Shown here one piece after another: positions 18,104 through 25,492 of a DNA stretch of 64,000 bases; the stretch's first letter is position 1, and the number at the start of each line of letters is the position of its first letter. The position numbers were made by a program, and so were the translations under genes. This DNA comes from Flavobacterium sp. HJ-32-4 (lineage in GTDB: Bacteria; Bacteroidota; Bacteroidia; Flavobacteriales; Flavobacteriaceae), in assembly GCF_022532105.1 (NCBI RefSeq), contig NZ_CP092832.1, positions 558,001 through 622,000 of the forward strand, written 5' to 3'. The notes under the pieces are model-generated. The model saw only the letters and a program-made list of their open reading frames with translations. It had not been told where the DNA came from and made no database searches.

Positions 18104-18994
18104 TTAAAACGTACGGAAAATATCAAAGTGAACACAGAGCGGGATGATCGCAAACGCCAACGGCACGAGAATGGCAAAGCCACGGCCAAAGGCGCTGATG
18201 AGCGGACTCCACTTCGGATGGTTCACACCCAGACTCTGGAAGCCGCTGGCAAAACCATGGTCGAGGTGGAAGGCCAATACAGCCATCGCCAACACATAAA
18301 GCAGCGTGTAAACGAGTCCGAACGATTTGTCTTTGAAGAACGCAATCGTAATCGCATATAGGTCTTTATAGCCCTCTGCATATTGCACGTTGGTGCCTGT
18401 ATACATGAATTTTGTGCGATCTTCGACGTAATAGGTCTTACGGTCTTTCTTCGCCTCTTCATTCGTAGCGCCGACTTTCGCGCTGTCTACCAATACACCT
18501 GGGTTGGTGGTCGTGTAGAGCGTTGGCAGATCCTGTCCGGGCATCATTTGGTCTTTGTCGAGCACCAATTCGAATTTCTCCAGCGGCATCTTGTCGTCAA
18601 AGTGCATCACGGCCCAGAAATTCATCATGTGGGTCACGATGAACACCAACAGCAGTGTCCCGAGGAGGCCCATGTTGCGCGATGACCAGGTGGAGTTCTG
18701 TGACGGATTGTTCTTTACATATCCCACCGGACGCGCCTTCGCGTTCTGGATCGTCAGCAACAGGCCGTCGACCGCGTGGAAAAGAATGGAGAAATACGTC
18801 AGGTACGATAACACTTTCACCGCCGGATTGGTGGTCATGAACAGCGCGTACGCGTTGAATTGATGTGCATCGGCGTAGAGGATCTGGAGGTTCCCCAGCA
18901 AGTGTCCTACAAGGAACAGGCAGAGGAAAAGTCCGGTCATGCCCATCCAGTATTTTTTCGCCAGCGACGACTTCAGTAAAGCGGATTTTGCCAT
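18104..18994 (-). CDS. sdhC: Succinate dehydrogenase cytochrome b subunit
   Basis: This 296-residue membrane anchor starts [25 protein letters not shown] and shows five hydrophobic spans with histidines suitable for two haems (for example VGHLLGN, HAVDG, THMMNFW, FHLDHG). It passes electrons between sdhB and menaquinone. A hydrophilic insertion of about 80 residues (roughly positions 120-205) between the third and fourth spans makes it longer than the B. subtilis or Wolinella proteins and is common in Flavobacteriaceae. It leads the operon from a well-formed promoter. Confidence 0.93.
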   Translation of the reverse strand: MAKSALLKSSLAKKYWMGMTGLFLCLFLVGHLLGNLQILYADAHQFNAYALFMTTNPAVKVLSYLTYFSILFHAVDGLLLTIQNAKARPVGYVKNNPSQNSTWSSRNMGLLGTLLLVFIVTHMMNFWAVMHFDDKMPLEKFELVLDKDQMMPGQDLPTLYTTTNPGVLVDSAKVGATNEEAKKDRKTYYVEDRTKFMYTGTNVQYAEGYKDLYAITIAFFKDKSFGLVYTLLYVLAMAVLAFHLDHGFASGFQSLGVNHPKWSPLISAFGRGFAILVPLAFAIIPLCVHFDIFRTF

Positions 18995-19020
18995 ACGGAA
19001 TAACGGTTTTAAAAATCAAA

Positions 19021-19051
19021 CAAAAGTAAGGCTTATGACCTTTAACACAAA
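19021..19051 (-). promoter_or_regulatory. Promoter of sdhCAB
   Basis: On the minus strand TTTG (19048-19051), 19 bases, then TACTTTTG (19021-19028) matches the Bacteroidota -33/-7 consensus in sequence and spacing, 26 bases before the sdhC start. Confidence 0.8.
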
Positions 19052-19220
19052 GGGGTTTCGTAATTTATAATCAGTATAAAATGTTGAAGCGAAAACGTTT
19101 CCCCGACGCGAAATTCCGCGTTTTTATCAGCGATTCAAAAAATCGTGTTAAGATTTCCATCATATCCGTAAAAAGTTGGGTGTAAAGGCACTCCGGGTTT
19201 CTTACAGCGTCCGGATATCG

Positions 19221-19228
19221 TATTTTTG
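19221..19228 (+). promoter_or_regulatory. Promoter -7 box for HMG-CoA synthase
   Basis: TATTTTTG is an exact match to the box, 18 bases upstream of the ATG at 19247; it argues against the upstream in-frame ATG at 19226, which overlaps it. Confidence 0.6.
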
Positions 19229-19246
19229 CACCTCAAAATCCTACTT

Positions 19247-20617
19247 ATGACTGTCGGAATCGATGCTGTTGCGTTTGATGTTGCCCGTATCCATTTACCT
19301 ATCACGTCATTGGCCACTGCCCGTGGCATTGACCCGGAAAAGCTTGAAAAGGGACTCGGACTGACCCGAATGACCTTTCCGGATGTGCACCAGGACGCCG
19401 TGGTGTTCGCCGCGAATGCCCTCACGCGGCTCGCCCAGCAGGAAAACCTCGACTTCCGTACGATCACACGGCTGTATGTCGGGTCGGAAAGCGGCATCGA
19501 CAACGCCAAGCCTATCGGGTCGTTCCTGACAGCATTGATGGAGCAACAGTTTGGCGACGGTGTGCTCGAAAACTGCGACACGGTTGATTTTACCTTCGCC
19601 TGTATCGGGGCGGTCGACGCGTTGCAGAATTGCCTCGATTATATCCGTCTTCATCCAACGGAAAAAGCCATTGTGGTAGCCACGGATTTTGCCAAATACG
19701 ATCTCGGTTCCACAGGTGAATATACGCAGGGAGCCGGAGCCGTGGCGTTGCTCGTATCGGCACAGCCCCGGCTGCTGTCGCTGGGCACCGACTGGGCGGT
19801 AAGCACGAAAGGCGTGTTCGACTTTTTCAAGCCGTATCGCACGCTCGCCAAAGCGGAGATCCTCGGCGGAAAGGACAATACACCCTGGTTCGGGCACCTC
19901 GAAGCCCATCTCGAAATACACAAAGACCAGCCGGTATTTGACGGTCAATACTCGAACCAATGCTATATGGACCGCACGCGCCAGGCGTATTTTTCATTGA
20001 AAGGAAAAAAGAATGCTCCGGCTACACTTTACGATTCCTGGAGCCGTATCATCATGCACTTACCTTACGCGTTCCAGGGACGACGGATGCTGACGGAGAT
20101 TTTTGCATTGGACGGTGACTTGTCACTCGACGCTACGGATGCCGAATTCCCGCAAAAACTCAAAGACCTGGCGAAATCGGATGCGTACCGTGGTTTCGTC
20201 ACCGAGAAATTGCAGCCGGCGGAACGGGCGTCTTCCCTTATCGGGAACCTGTATACGGGCTCGATCTTTATGGGCTTGCTGTCGACACTGGCCGATGCGG
20301 CGGAAAAAAACACCGAATTGTCGGGATCGACTTTCGGCTTCATGGCCTACGGAAGCGGATCGAAGTCGAAAGTGTTTGAAGGAACGGTGGAAAATGGCTG
20401 GAAGTCGCAAATCGAAAAAATCCATTTGTTCGAAACCCTCGCGGCAAGCCAGGAAATGGATTTCGACACCTACGAATCATTGCACCGCAAAGAACGTGGG
20501 GAAAGCGTCCGAAAACCCGAAGGGGAATGGCGGTTGGCTTCCATTGAGACGACGCGTCCCAACCTCATCGGAGCGCGGTATTACGAATGGGTGGCGCCTT
20601 CACTCGAAGTCGTCTAA
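19247..20617 (+). CDS. mvaS: Hydroxymethylglutaryl-CoA synthase
   Basis: This 456-residue enzyme condenses acetyl-CoA with acetoacetyl-CoA to HMG-CoA, the entry to the mevalonate route for isoprenoids. It aligns well with bacterial MvaS from memory: MTVGIDAVAFDVARIHLPI at the start, E81 in GSESGID, the acyl-forming C119 in FACIGAV and H271 in IMHLPYAF, so the full triad is present. GEYTQGAGAVA and GNLYTGSIF are further family motifs. Its last 18 bases overlap the convergent membrane-protein gene. Mevalonate use is expected in this family of bacteria. Confidence 0.92.
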   Translation: MTVGIDAVAFDVARIHLPITSLATARGIDPEKLEKGLGLTRMTFPDVHQDAVVFAANALTRLAQQENLDFRTITRLYVGSESGIDNAKPIGSFLTALMEQQFGDGVLENCDTVDFTFACIGAVDALQNCLDYIRLHPTEKAIVVATDFAKYDLGSTGEYTQGAGAVALLVSAQPRLLSLGTDWAVSTKGVFDFFKPYRTLAKAEILGGKDNTPWFGHLEAHLEIHKDQPVFDGQYSNQCYMDRTRQAYFSLKGKKNAPATLYDSWSRIIMHLPYAFQGRRMLTEIFALDGDLSLDATDAEFPQKLKDLAKSDAYRGFVTEKLQPAERASSLIGNLYTGSIFMGLLSTLADAAEKNTELSGSTFGFMAYGSGSKSKVFEGTVENGWKSQIEKIHLFETLAASQEMDFDTYESLHRKERGESVRKPEGEWRLASIETTRPNLIGARYYEWVAPSLEVV

Positions 20618-21751
20618 GAGAAAATGGGTATCATCCTGCAAAGCGGGAAGTTTCCGGATATCGATTGCCTTCCCGTTGAACAGCCAGCCCCTTTCGGGCA
20701 CCTCGAGGCGTAACAAACTGTCTTTTCGGGAAAACTGAAAACGGCCGACCGTCTTTTTTCCTGCGTAATCCTCTACCAAAATAGCAGGGCCCACCACCTC
20801 GAAATGGTAATCCACAAGAGACCCTGTCGTATCCTGTAGGATCAGGTAATCGTGACTGTGGACAAAAAAACGCCGTATGCTGCCCGGCCGGGATGCTACT
20901 CCGGAAACCACTTCATAAGCACCATTTGGAAACGCACGGTGCCGGTCGGTCGGAAGTTGCTGCCAGATCGCCGTCACAACGATCGTCGATGCGAGAAACA
21001 CCTGCTGCCACAGCGTCCAAACAGAACGGATCGACCATTGAGGGAACAGCCCGTTGAGCGATACAACGCCCTTCCCTGCGAAAAAACGACCAAGGGCGGG
21101 CAAAACAGGCCACAGGCAAAACAGGTTGAGCGCCGTAAGCAGCAATGAAAATAATTTGACAGATATATCGAACGTGAAGTTGAGGAGTACGATTCCCAGC
21201 AACACGAACAGGCACAAAAATAGACCCAGCACCCTTGTTCGTCCTAACAGCAACAGCAACGCAATGGCGCACTCTATAATGCCCGTCACCACATTGAAGG
21301 AGTGCGACGTGCCCACCGTGCTCCAGAAGAGGATGTCTTTGGTCAGTTGCCCGAAGGGCGTAAAAAGGACATTGGCTTCGGGGATGTAAAATTGTAATCC
21401 GAGTATTTTCCCGACGCCGTAACACAGCAGGACATAGGCCAGGTAGTAGCTACCCCCGATGCGGACCACTTTGGCAACCCGAAAGCCCGTCTTCAAAGCA
21501 GACAAAATCCAGCCCAGGGCGGCGGCCAGGATCGCGAGTAGGCCTAACAGTATCAAAAGGGACAGGGTGTCGGAAGAGAAATCGGCCGGCAGCGGATGGT
21601 CGTGTACAAAATAGGAAATATGGGTTACGAGATCCCCGAATACGAATAACGAAAGGCCTCGCTGCCAGCCTTCCCCTGCATCGAAGGGAAGGAAGAACAT
21701 CGTTCCCGCAAAGAACAGCGCCGTTGCTGTCGAAACTACCCGCTGTATCAC
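20600..21751 (-). CDS. DoxX-like multi-span membrane protein with C-terminal soluble domain
   Basis: This 383-residue protein starts at a GTG that overlaps the TGA of the upstream gene (GTGA), so the two are translationally coupled. It has about eight hydrophobic segments over residues 5-290. The segment YYLAYVLLCYGVGKILGLQFY followed by an IECAIALLLLLGRTRVLG-type helix recalls DoxX-like proteins. A soluble tail of about 100 residues (SHDYLILQDTTGSLVDYHFEV...) follows. No function is known. The pairing with the signal-peptide protein upstream is the main context. Confidence 0.65.
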   Translation of the reverse strand: MIQRVVSTATALFFAGTMFFLPFDAGEGWQRGLSLFVFGDLVTHISYFVHDHPLPADFSSDTLSLLILLGLLAILAAALGWILSALKTGFRVAKVVRIGGSYYLAYVLLCYGVGKILGLQFYIPEANVLFTPFGQLTKDILFWSTVGTSHSFNVVTGIIECAIALLLLLGRTRVLGLFLCLFVLLGIVLLNFTFDISVKLFSLLLTALNLFCLWPVLPALGRFFAGKGVVSLNGLFPQWSIRSVWTLWQQVFLASTIVVTAIWQQLPTDRHRAFPNGAYEVVSGVASRPGSIRRFFVHSHDYLILQDTTGSLVDYHFEVVGPAILVEDYAGKKTVGRFQFSRKDSLLRLEVPERGWLFNGKAIDIRKLPALQDDTHFLLDDFE

Positions 21752-22338
21752 GCAGCCAGGGGCGTTTTCATACCCCGAAGTCGCCACAGTGAAAACGCCA
21801 CGAGTCCAGACCCAAACGCGAGCATTAGTAACAATCCGACCTGCGGCCACTTGTTTGCAAAAGGAAGGACAACGCCTTTTTTCCTTGCTTTTTTGGGCGG
21901 TTTCTTGTTGTTGTCGTAGCCCACGAACACCACCTCTTCAATGTTATTCCGGAAATTATAGTCCCGCGCCAGGATGTTCTTTATCGAGTCAAGGGAATGG
22001 TAATTTGAAAATAACGGATGCCGACTGACCGTATCGCGACCCGCCGACCATTTTTCTGTTGACACGACCCTACAGGTGCTACGGTTTGTTTCGTCACAAT
22101 ATTCGCTCGTTACCAATATTGCTTTACCATCCGGCAGGCGGATGACGGAGTCAAGTTGTGCGTTCTTTACGGTCTCAGTCGGCGCGATTCCCAAATTGGA
22201 CGCTTCCAGGTCGAAGGCCCGATGTTCAATTGCACTTCGGAAATGCCGCATGTCGCCGCTATGGCTGCGGAAGGAAATAAGCCGGGTTTGGCCCATTGCA
22301 CAAAGTGACACCAATAAAGAAAACACCACTAACCTCAT
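21748..22338 (-). CDS. Exported protein of unknown function with C-terminal anchor
   Basis: I do not recognise this 196-residue protein. It has an N-terminal signal peptide (MRLVVFSLLVSLCAMGQ) and two cysteines in EYCDETNRSTCRVV. A lysine-rich linker (NNKKPPKKARKKG) precedes one C-terminal membrane span (WPQVGLLLMLAFGSGLVAFSLW), so most of it is probably periplasmic. The ATG at 22338 is preferred over a TTG two codons upstream; a TACTTTTG box lies 17 bases upstream. It is coupled to the downstream DoxX-like gene. Confidence 0.7.
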   Translation of the reverse strand: MRLVVFSLLVSLCAMGQTRLISFRSHSGDMRHFRSAIEHRAFDLEASNLGIAPTETVKNAQLDSVIRLPDGKAILVTSEYCDETNRSTCRVVSTEKWSAGRDTVSRHPLFSNYHSLDSIKNILARDYNFRNNIEEVVFVGYDNNKKPPKKARKKGVVLPFANKWPQVGLLLMLAFGSGLVAFSLWRLRGMKTPLAA

Positions 22339-22354
22339 AACCAACGCTTTTGGG

Positions 22355-22362
22355 CAAAAGTA
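22355..22362 (-). promoter_or_regulatory. Promoter -7 box for the membrane-protein pair
   Basis: TACTTTTG on the minus strand is an exact -7 box 17 bases before the ATG at 22338. Confidence 0.6.
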
Positions 22363-22460
22363 TAAAAAAGCGCATACCCGCCTGACGCTTTAACAAAGCT
22401 ATAAGACCATCCAACAATGCAAACTTCAATTATGTAATTTTACCAGGTCAACACAAGGCT

Positions 22461-23021
22461 ATGTATCCCAAAAACGACCCTGACGACGCCAAAGCACTAC
22501 GCCTTTTTATCGAGGGTGGCGCCGTGCATTTTGTGAAGAAGCGGTTTCGAAAAAACGAACTGATCGTTCGACAAGGCGAGGTATGTCCGTGGTTTTGTTA
22601 TGTGGAAAGCGGAATACTACAGCATCTTATAGAGGTCGAAAATGGTGAAAAAACAACGTATTTGGCGCTGCGAAACACCTTTACCTCCTCACTCAGGAGT
22701 TTCCTTTCTGGAACGCCCTCTCGCAAGAGCATCAAAGCGATTGCCGACAGCACGGTTTGGGTCATCGACCGCCCGGGTTTTGAAAAACGCATGGCAGACG
22801 ATCCCACTTTCCGCGATTATTACCACCAACTCATCGAGCGCCAGATCTGCCTCATCGATGAATACAGAATTGACCTGCTTACCCTAACGCCCGAGGCCCG
22901 CTACCGCAAACTGCTGGCGACTGAACCGAAATTGCTGCTAGAAATCCCGCTCCGCCACCTGGCGTCGTTTCTCGGGATATCCGACCGTCACATGAGCCGC
23001 ATCCGGAAAAGTGTACGCTGA
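22461..23021 (+). CDS. Crp/Fnr family transcriptional regulator
   Basis: This 186-residue protein has an N-terminal cyclic-nucleotide-binding-like beta-roll (GEVCPWFCYVESGILQHLIEVENGEKTTYLAL) and a C-terminal winged helix with a recognition helix in LASFLGISDRHMSRIRKSVR. It lacks the four-cysteine iron-sulfur set of FNR and a complete cAMP-binding motif, as in many Bacteroidota members whose ligand is unknown. It is divergent from the membrane-protein pair with 122 bases between starts, which makes those genes possible targets. The only promoter-like box upstream (TAATTTTA) has one mismatch. Confidence 0.88.
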   Translation: MYPKNDPDDAKALRLFIEGGAVHFVKKRFRKNELIVRQGEVCPWFCYVESGILQHLIEVENGEKTTYLALRNTFTSSLRSFLSGTPSRKSIKAIADSTVWVIDRPGFEKRMADDPTFRDYYHQLIERQICLIDEYRIDLLTLTPEARYRKLLATEPKLLLEIPLRHLASFLGISDRHMSRIRKSVR

Positions 23022-23062
23022 TTTTTCGGCCAAATGGCGGCAAGCCGATGCGCCATTCTCGT

Positions 23063-23070
23063 TACATTTG
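23063..23070 (+). promoter_or_regulatory. Promoter -7 box for aminopeptidase P
   Basis: TACATTTG is an exact -7 box 23 bases before the ATG at 23094; it lies inside the longest open frame and so sets the start. Confidence 0.6.
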
Positions 23071-23093
23071 CCTTATATACAAGTTTGCCCACC

Positions 23094-24386
23094 ATGAAAT
23101 ACCATCCTATTCCCAATTCCCTGTTTATCAAAAACCGCCAGAAGTTCATGGCGCAAATGAAGCCGAACGCCGTAGCGGTTTTCAATTCGAACGATATTTA
23201 TCCGATCAGTGCCGACAGCACCATGCCGTTCCAGCAGCATCGGGATATCTTTTACCTGAGCGGCGTCGACCAGGAAGAAAGTATCCTCGTGTTGTTCCCC
23301 GATGCGCCGTACCCGCACCTGAAAGAAGTGCTGTTCCTTACCGAAACCAGCGAGCACATCGCGATCTGGCATGGCGCCAAACTGAACAAAGACCAGGCAT
23401 TTGAAGTGTCGGGAATCAAATCGGTGTATTGGCTACAGGATTTCGAAAAGGTCTTTTTTGAAATCATGACCTACGCCGAGACCCTTTATATCAACACGAA
23501 CGAGCACTACCGTTCGGCCGTCGAAACGCAAACGCGGGAAGACCGCTTCATTGAATGGGCGAAAAAGAAATATCCGGCCCATACGGTAGCGAAAAGCAAT
23601 CCGATCCTGCAGCGCCTGCGGTCGGTGAAGGAAGCGGAAGAACTTGCCCTCATCCAAACAGCCTGCGACATCACGGAAAAAGGGTTCCGGCGATTGCTGT
23701 CGTTCGTCAAACCGGGTGTGATGGAATATGAAGTGGAAGCGGAGCTGCTGCACGAATTCGTCCGCAACCGCGCGCGTGGTTTCGCCTATGGCCCTATCAT
23801 CGCCTCGGGCGCCAACGCCAACGTCCTGCATTATGTCGAAAACAATAAAGAATGTAAAGCCGGCGACCTGCTGCTGCTGGATGTCGCGTCGGAATATGCG
23901 AATTATTCATCTGACCTGACGCGCACCATTCCGGTTTCCGGTCGTTACACCGCCCGGCAGAAAGATGTCTACAACGCCGTGCTGCGCGTGAAAACCGAAG
24001 CTACCAAAATGCTCGTGCCGGGCACGCTGTGGAAGGAATACCATAAGGAAGTAGGAAAACTGATGACGTCTGAACTCCTGGGTCTCGGCCTGTTGGACAA
24101 AGCCGACGTACAGAATGAAAATCCGGACTGGCCGGCGTATAAGAAGTATTTTATGCACGGCACATCGCACCACCTCGGACTCGACACCCACGATTACGGA
24201 CTGCTGCATGAGCCGATGAAGGCGAACATGGTCTTTACCGTTGAACCGGGCATCTATCTCCCGGCAGAAGGTTTCGGCATCCGGATCGAAGACGACGTCG
24301 TGGTGCAGGAAACGGGCGAACCGTTTAACCTCATGCGAAACATACCGATTGAGGCCGACCACATCGAAACGTTGATGAATGCCTAG
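23094..24386 (+). CDS. pepP: Xaa-Pro aminopeptidase (aminopeptidase P)
   Basis: This 430-residue metallopeptidase removes an N-terminal residue that precedes proline. The N-terminal domain (MKYHPIPNSLFIKNRQKFM...) is followed by the pita-bread fold with the five dimetal ligands in LLDVASEYANYSSDLTRTIP (two Asp), HGTSHHLGLDTHD (His), FTVEPGIYLP (Glu) and IRIEDDVVV (Glu). The chosen start lies downstream of the promoter box; a frame extending 20 codons upstream is unlikely. A strong terminator follows the stop at once. Confidence 0.95.
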   Translation: MKYHPIPNSLFIKNRQKFMAQMKPNAVAVFNSNDIYPISADSTMPFQQHRDIFYLSGVDQEESILVLFPDAPYPHLKEVLFLTETSEHIAIWHGAKLNKDQAFEVSGIKSVYWLQDFEKVFFEIMTYAETLYINTNEHYRSAVETQTREDRFIEWAKKKYPAHTVAKSNPILQRLRSVKEAEELALIQTACDITEKGFRRLLSFVKPGVMEYEVEAELLHEFVRNRARGFAYGPIIASGANANVLHYVENNKECKAGDLLLLDVASEYANYSSDLTRTIPVSGRYTARQKDVYNAVLRVKTEATKMLVPGTLWKEYHKEVGKLMTSELLGLGLLDKADVQNENPDWPAYKKYFMHGTSHHLGLDTHDYGLLHEPMKANMVFTVEPGIYLPAEGFGIRIEDDVVVQETGEPFNLMRNIPIEADHIETLMNA

Positions 24387-24423
24387 AAAAAAGCGGATGG
24401 AGCCCAGTTTCATCCGCTTTTTT
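24387..24423 (+). terminator. Terminator of pepP
   Basis: AAAAGCGGATG and CATCCGCTTTT form an 11-bp stem around an 11-base loop, followed by T residues, starting at the base after the pepP stop. Confidence 0.92.
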
Positions 24424-24516
24424 GATTTAAACTGCAACGTTTCATAACAATCCCACAACAACGGCGGAACATGGAGGCGGTACCTTTACGGAGACGTGAT
24501 CGTAATCCCCACTACC

Positions 24517-24666
24517 ATGAGAACCCTACAATTTCCCTACCGGCTGACCGACGCGTACGACGGGCAGCAAGACATCCGCGAAGCCGAAAGCAACGACGAA
24601 ATCACGGATATTACGGAAGACATCCAATACGATTGGTATAACTTCTATCCGGACAGCGCATTCTGA
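24517..24666 (+). CDS. Small acidic protein of 49 residues
   Basis: I do not recognise this short frame, which starts MRTLQFPYRLTDAYDGQQD and ends DWYNFYPDSAF. It is strongly acidic (13 Asp/Glu against 3 Arg) and rich in aromatics. It lies between a terminator and the promoter of the next gene, so it would be a one-gene unit. TACCTTTA, one mismatch from the -7 box, lies 29 bases upstream. The codon use looks like that of its neighbours. It could be a real small protein or a chance frame. Confidence 0.45.
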   Translation: MRTLQFPYRLTDAYDGQQDIREAESNDEITDITEDIQYDWYNFYPDSAF

Positions 24667-24692
24667 GCCTTTGTGTCGGGCAACGGAAGCCC

Positions 24693-24700
24693 TATATTTG
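24693..24700 (+). promoter_or_regulatory. Promoter -7 box for the alpha/beta hydrolase
   Basis: TATATTTG is an exact match to the -7 box, 18 bases upstream of the ATG at 24719; it excludes the longer in-frame start at 24671. Confidence 0.6.
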
Positions 24701-24718
24701 CGCCTCAGTGTGCTTCGT

Positions 24719-25492
24719 ATGACCTATAAAAACATCCCTGTTTCGTTTTCGGATACCGGCAAAGGTACGGCCGTCGTACTACTGCATGGTTTTCTCGAAA
24801 ACAGCACCATGTGGAAGGCGCTCACTCCGGCATTGGCCCGCAAATACCGCGTGGTTTCCATCGACCTGCTCGGGCATGGCGGCACGGACTGCCTGGGGTA
24901 TGTGCACGGAATGGAAGACAATGCCGATTTGGTGCATGCTGTCTTAGCCGAATTGAAGATCCGCAAGGCCGTGTTCGTCGGCCATTCAATGGGCGGGTAT
25001 GTAGCCTTGGCCTTCGCTGAACTATATCCGGATATGGTAAAAGGGATTGCCCTGATCAACAGTACGTCACGGGCCGACAGTGAGGAGCGCCGTGTCAATC
25101 GCGATCGGGCCATCGTGGCGGTCAAGCAAAACCACGCGAACTTCGTGCGGATGTCCATTTCCAACCTCTTCAGCGCCGACAATCGGGCGCGGCTGGCAGA
25201 CGTGATCGAAGAGGTTAAAAAAGAGGCCCTCTCCACGCCTTTACAGGGTATCGTTGCCTCTCTTGAAGGGATGAAAATTCGCAAAGACCGGGAGGTATTG
25301 CTCCACTTTGCGCCCTATCCCATCCTATTGGTACTCGGCGAAAAGGACGAAGTATTGAAATACGATGAGAATCGCGCGCAGGTCGAGGGAACCGATGTGC
25401 GATTGGTGACGTTTCCGGATGGGCACATGTCGCACATTGAAAACCGCGAAGAGTTGGAAAATGCACTGCTTGACTTCCTGAAATCACGCTAA
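24719..25492 (+). CDS. Alpha/beta hydrolase
   Basis: This 257-residue protein has the alpha/beta-hydrolase fold. It shows the oxyanion HGFLENSTMW region, the nucleophile elbow GHSMGGYVALAF with the catalytic serine, a late aspartate (LGEKDEV) and the catalytic histidine in FPDGHMSHIEN. Substrate is not predictable. Family members include esterases, MenH-like and haloalkane-dehalogenase-like enzymes. Its last 9 bases overlap the convergent AddB-like gene. Confidence 0.88.
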   Translation: MTYKNIPVSFSDTGKGTAVVLLHGFLENSTMWKALTPALARKYRVVSIDLLGHGGTDCLGYVHGMEDNADLVHAVLAELKIRKAVFVGHSMGGYVALAFAELYPDMVKGIALINSTSRADSEERRVNRDRAIVAVKQNHANFVRMSISNLFSADNRARLADVIEEVKKEALSTPLQGIVASLEGMKIRKDREVLLHFAPYPILLVLGEKDEVLKYDENRAQVEGTDVRLVTFPDGHMSHIENREELENALLDFLKSR

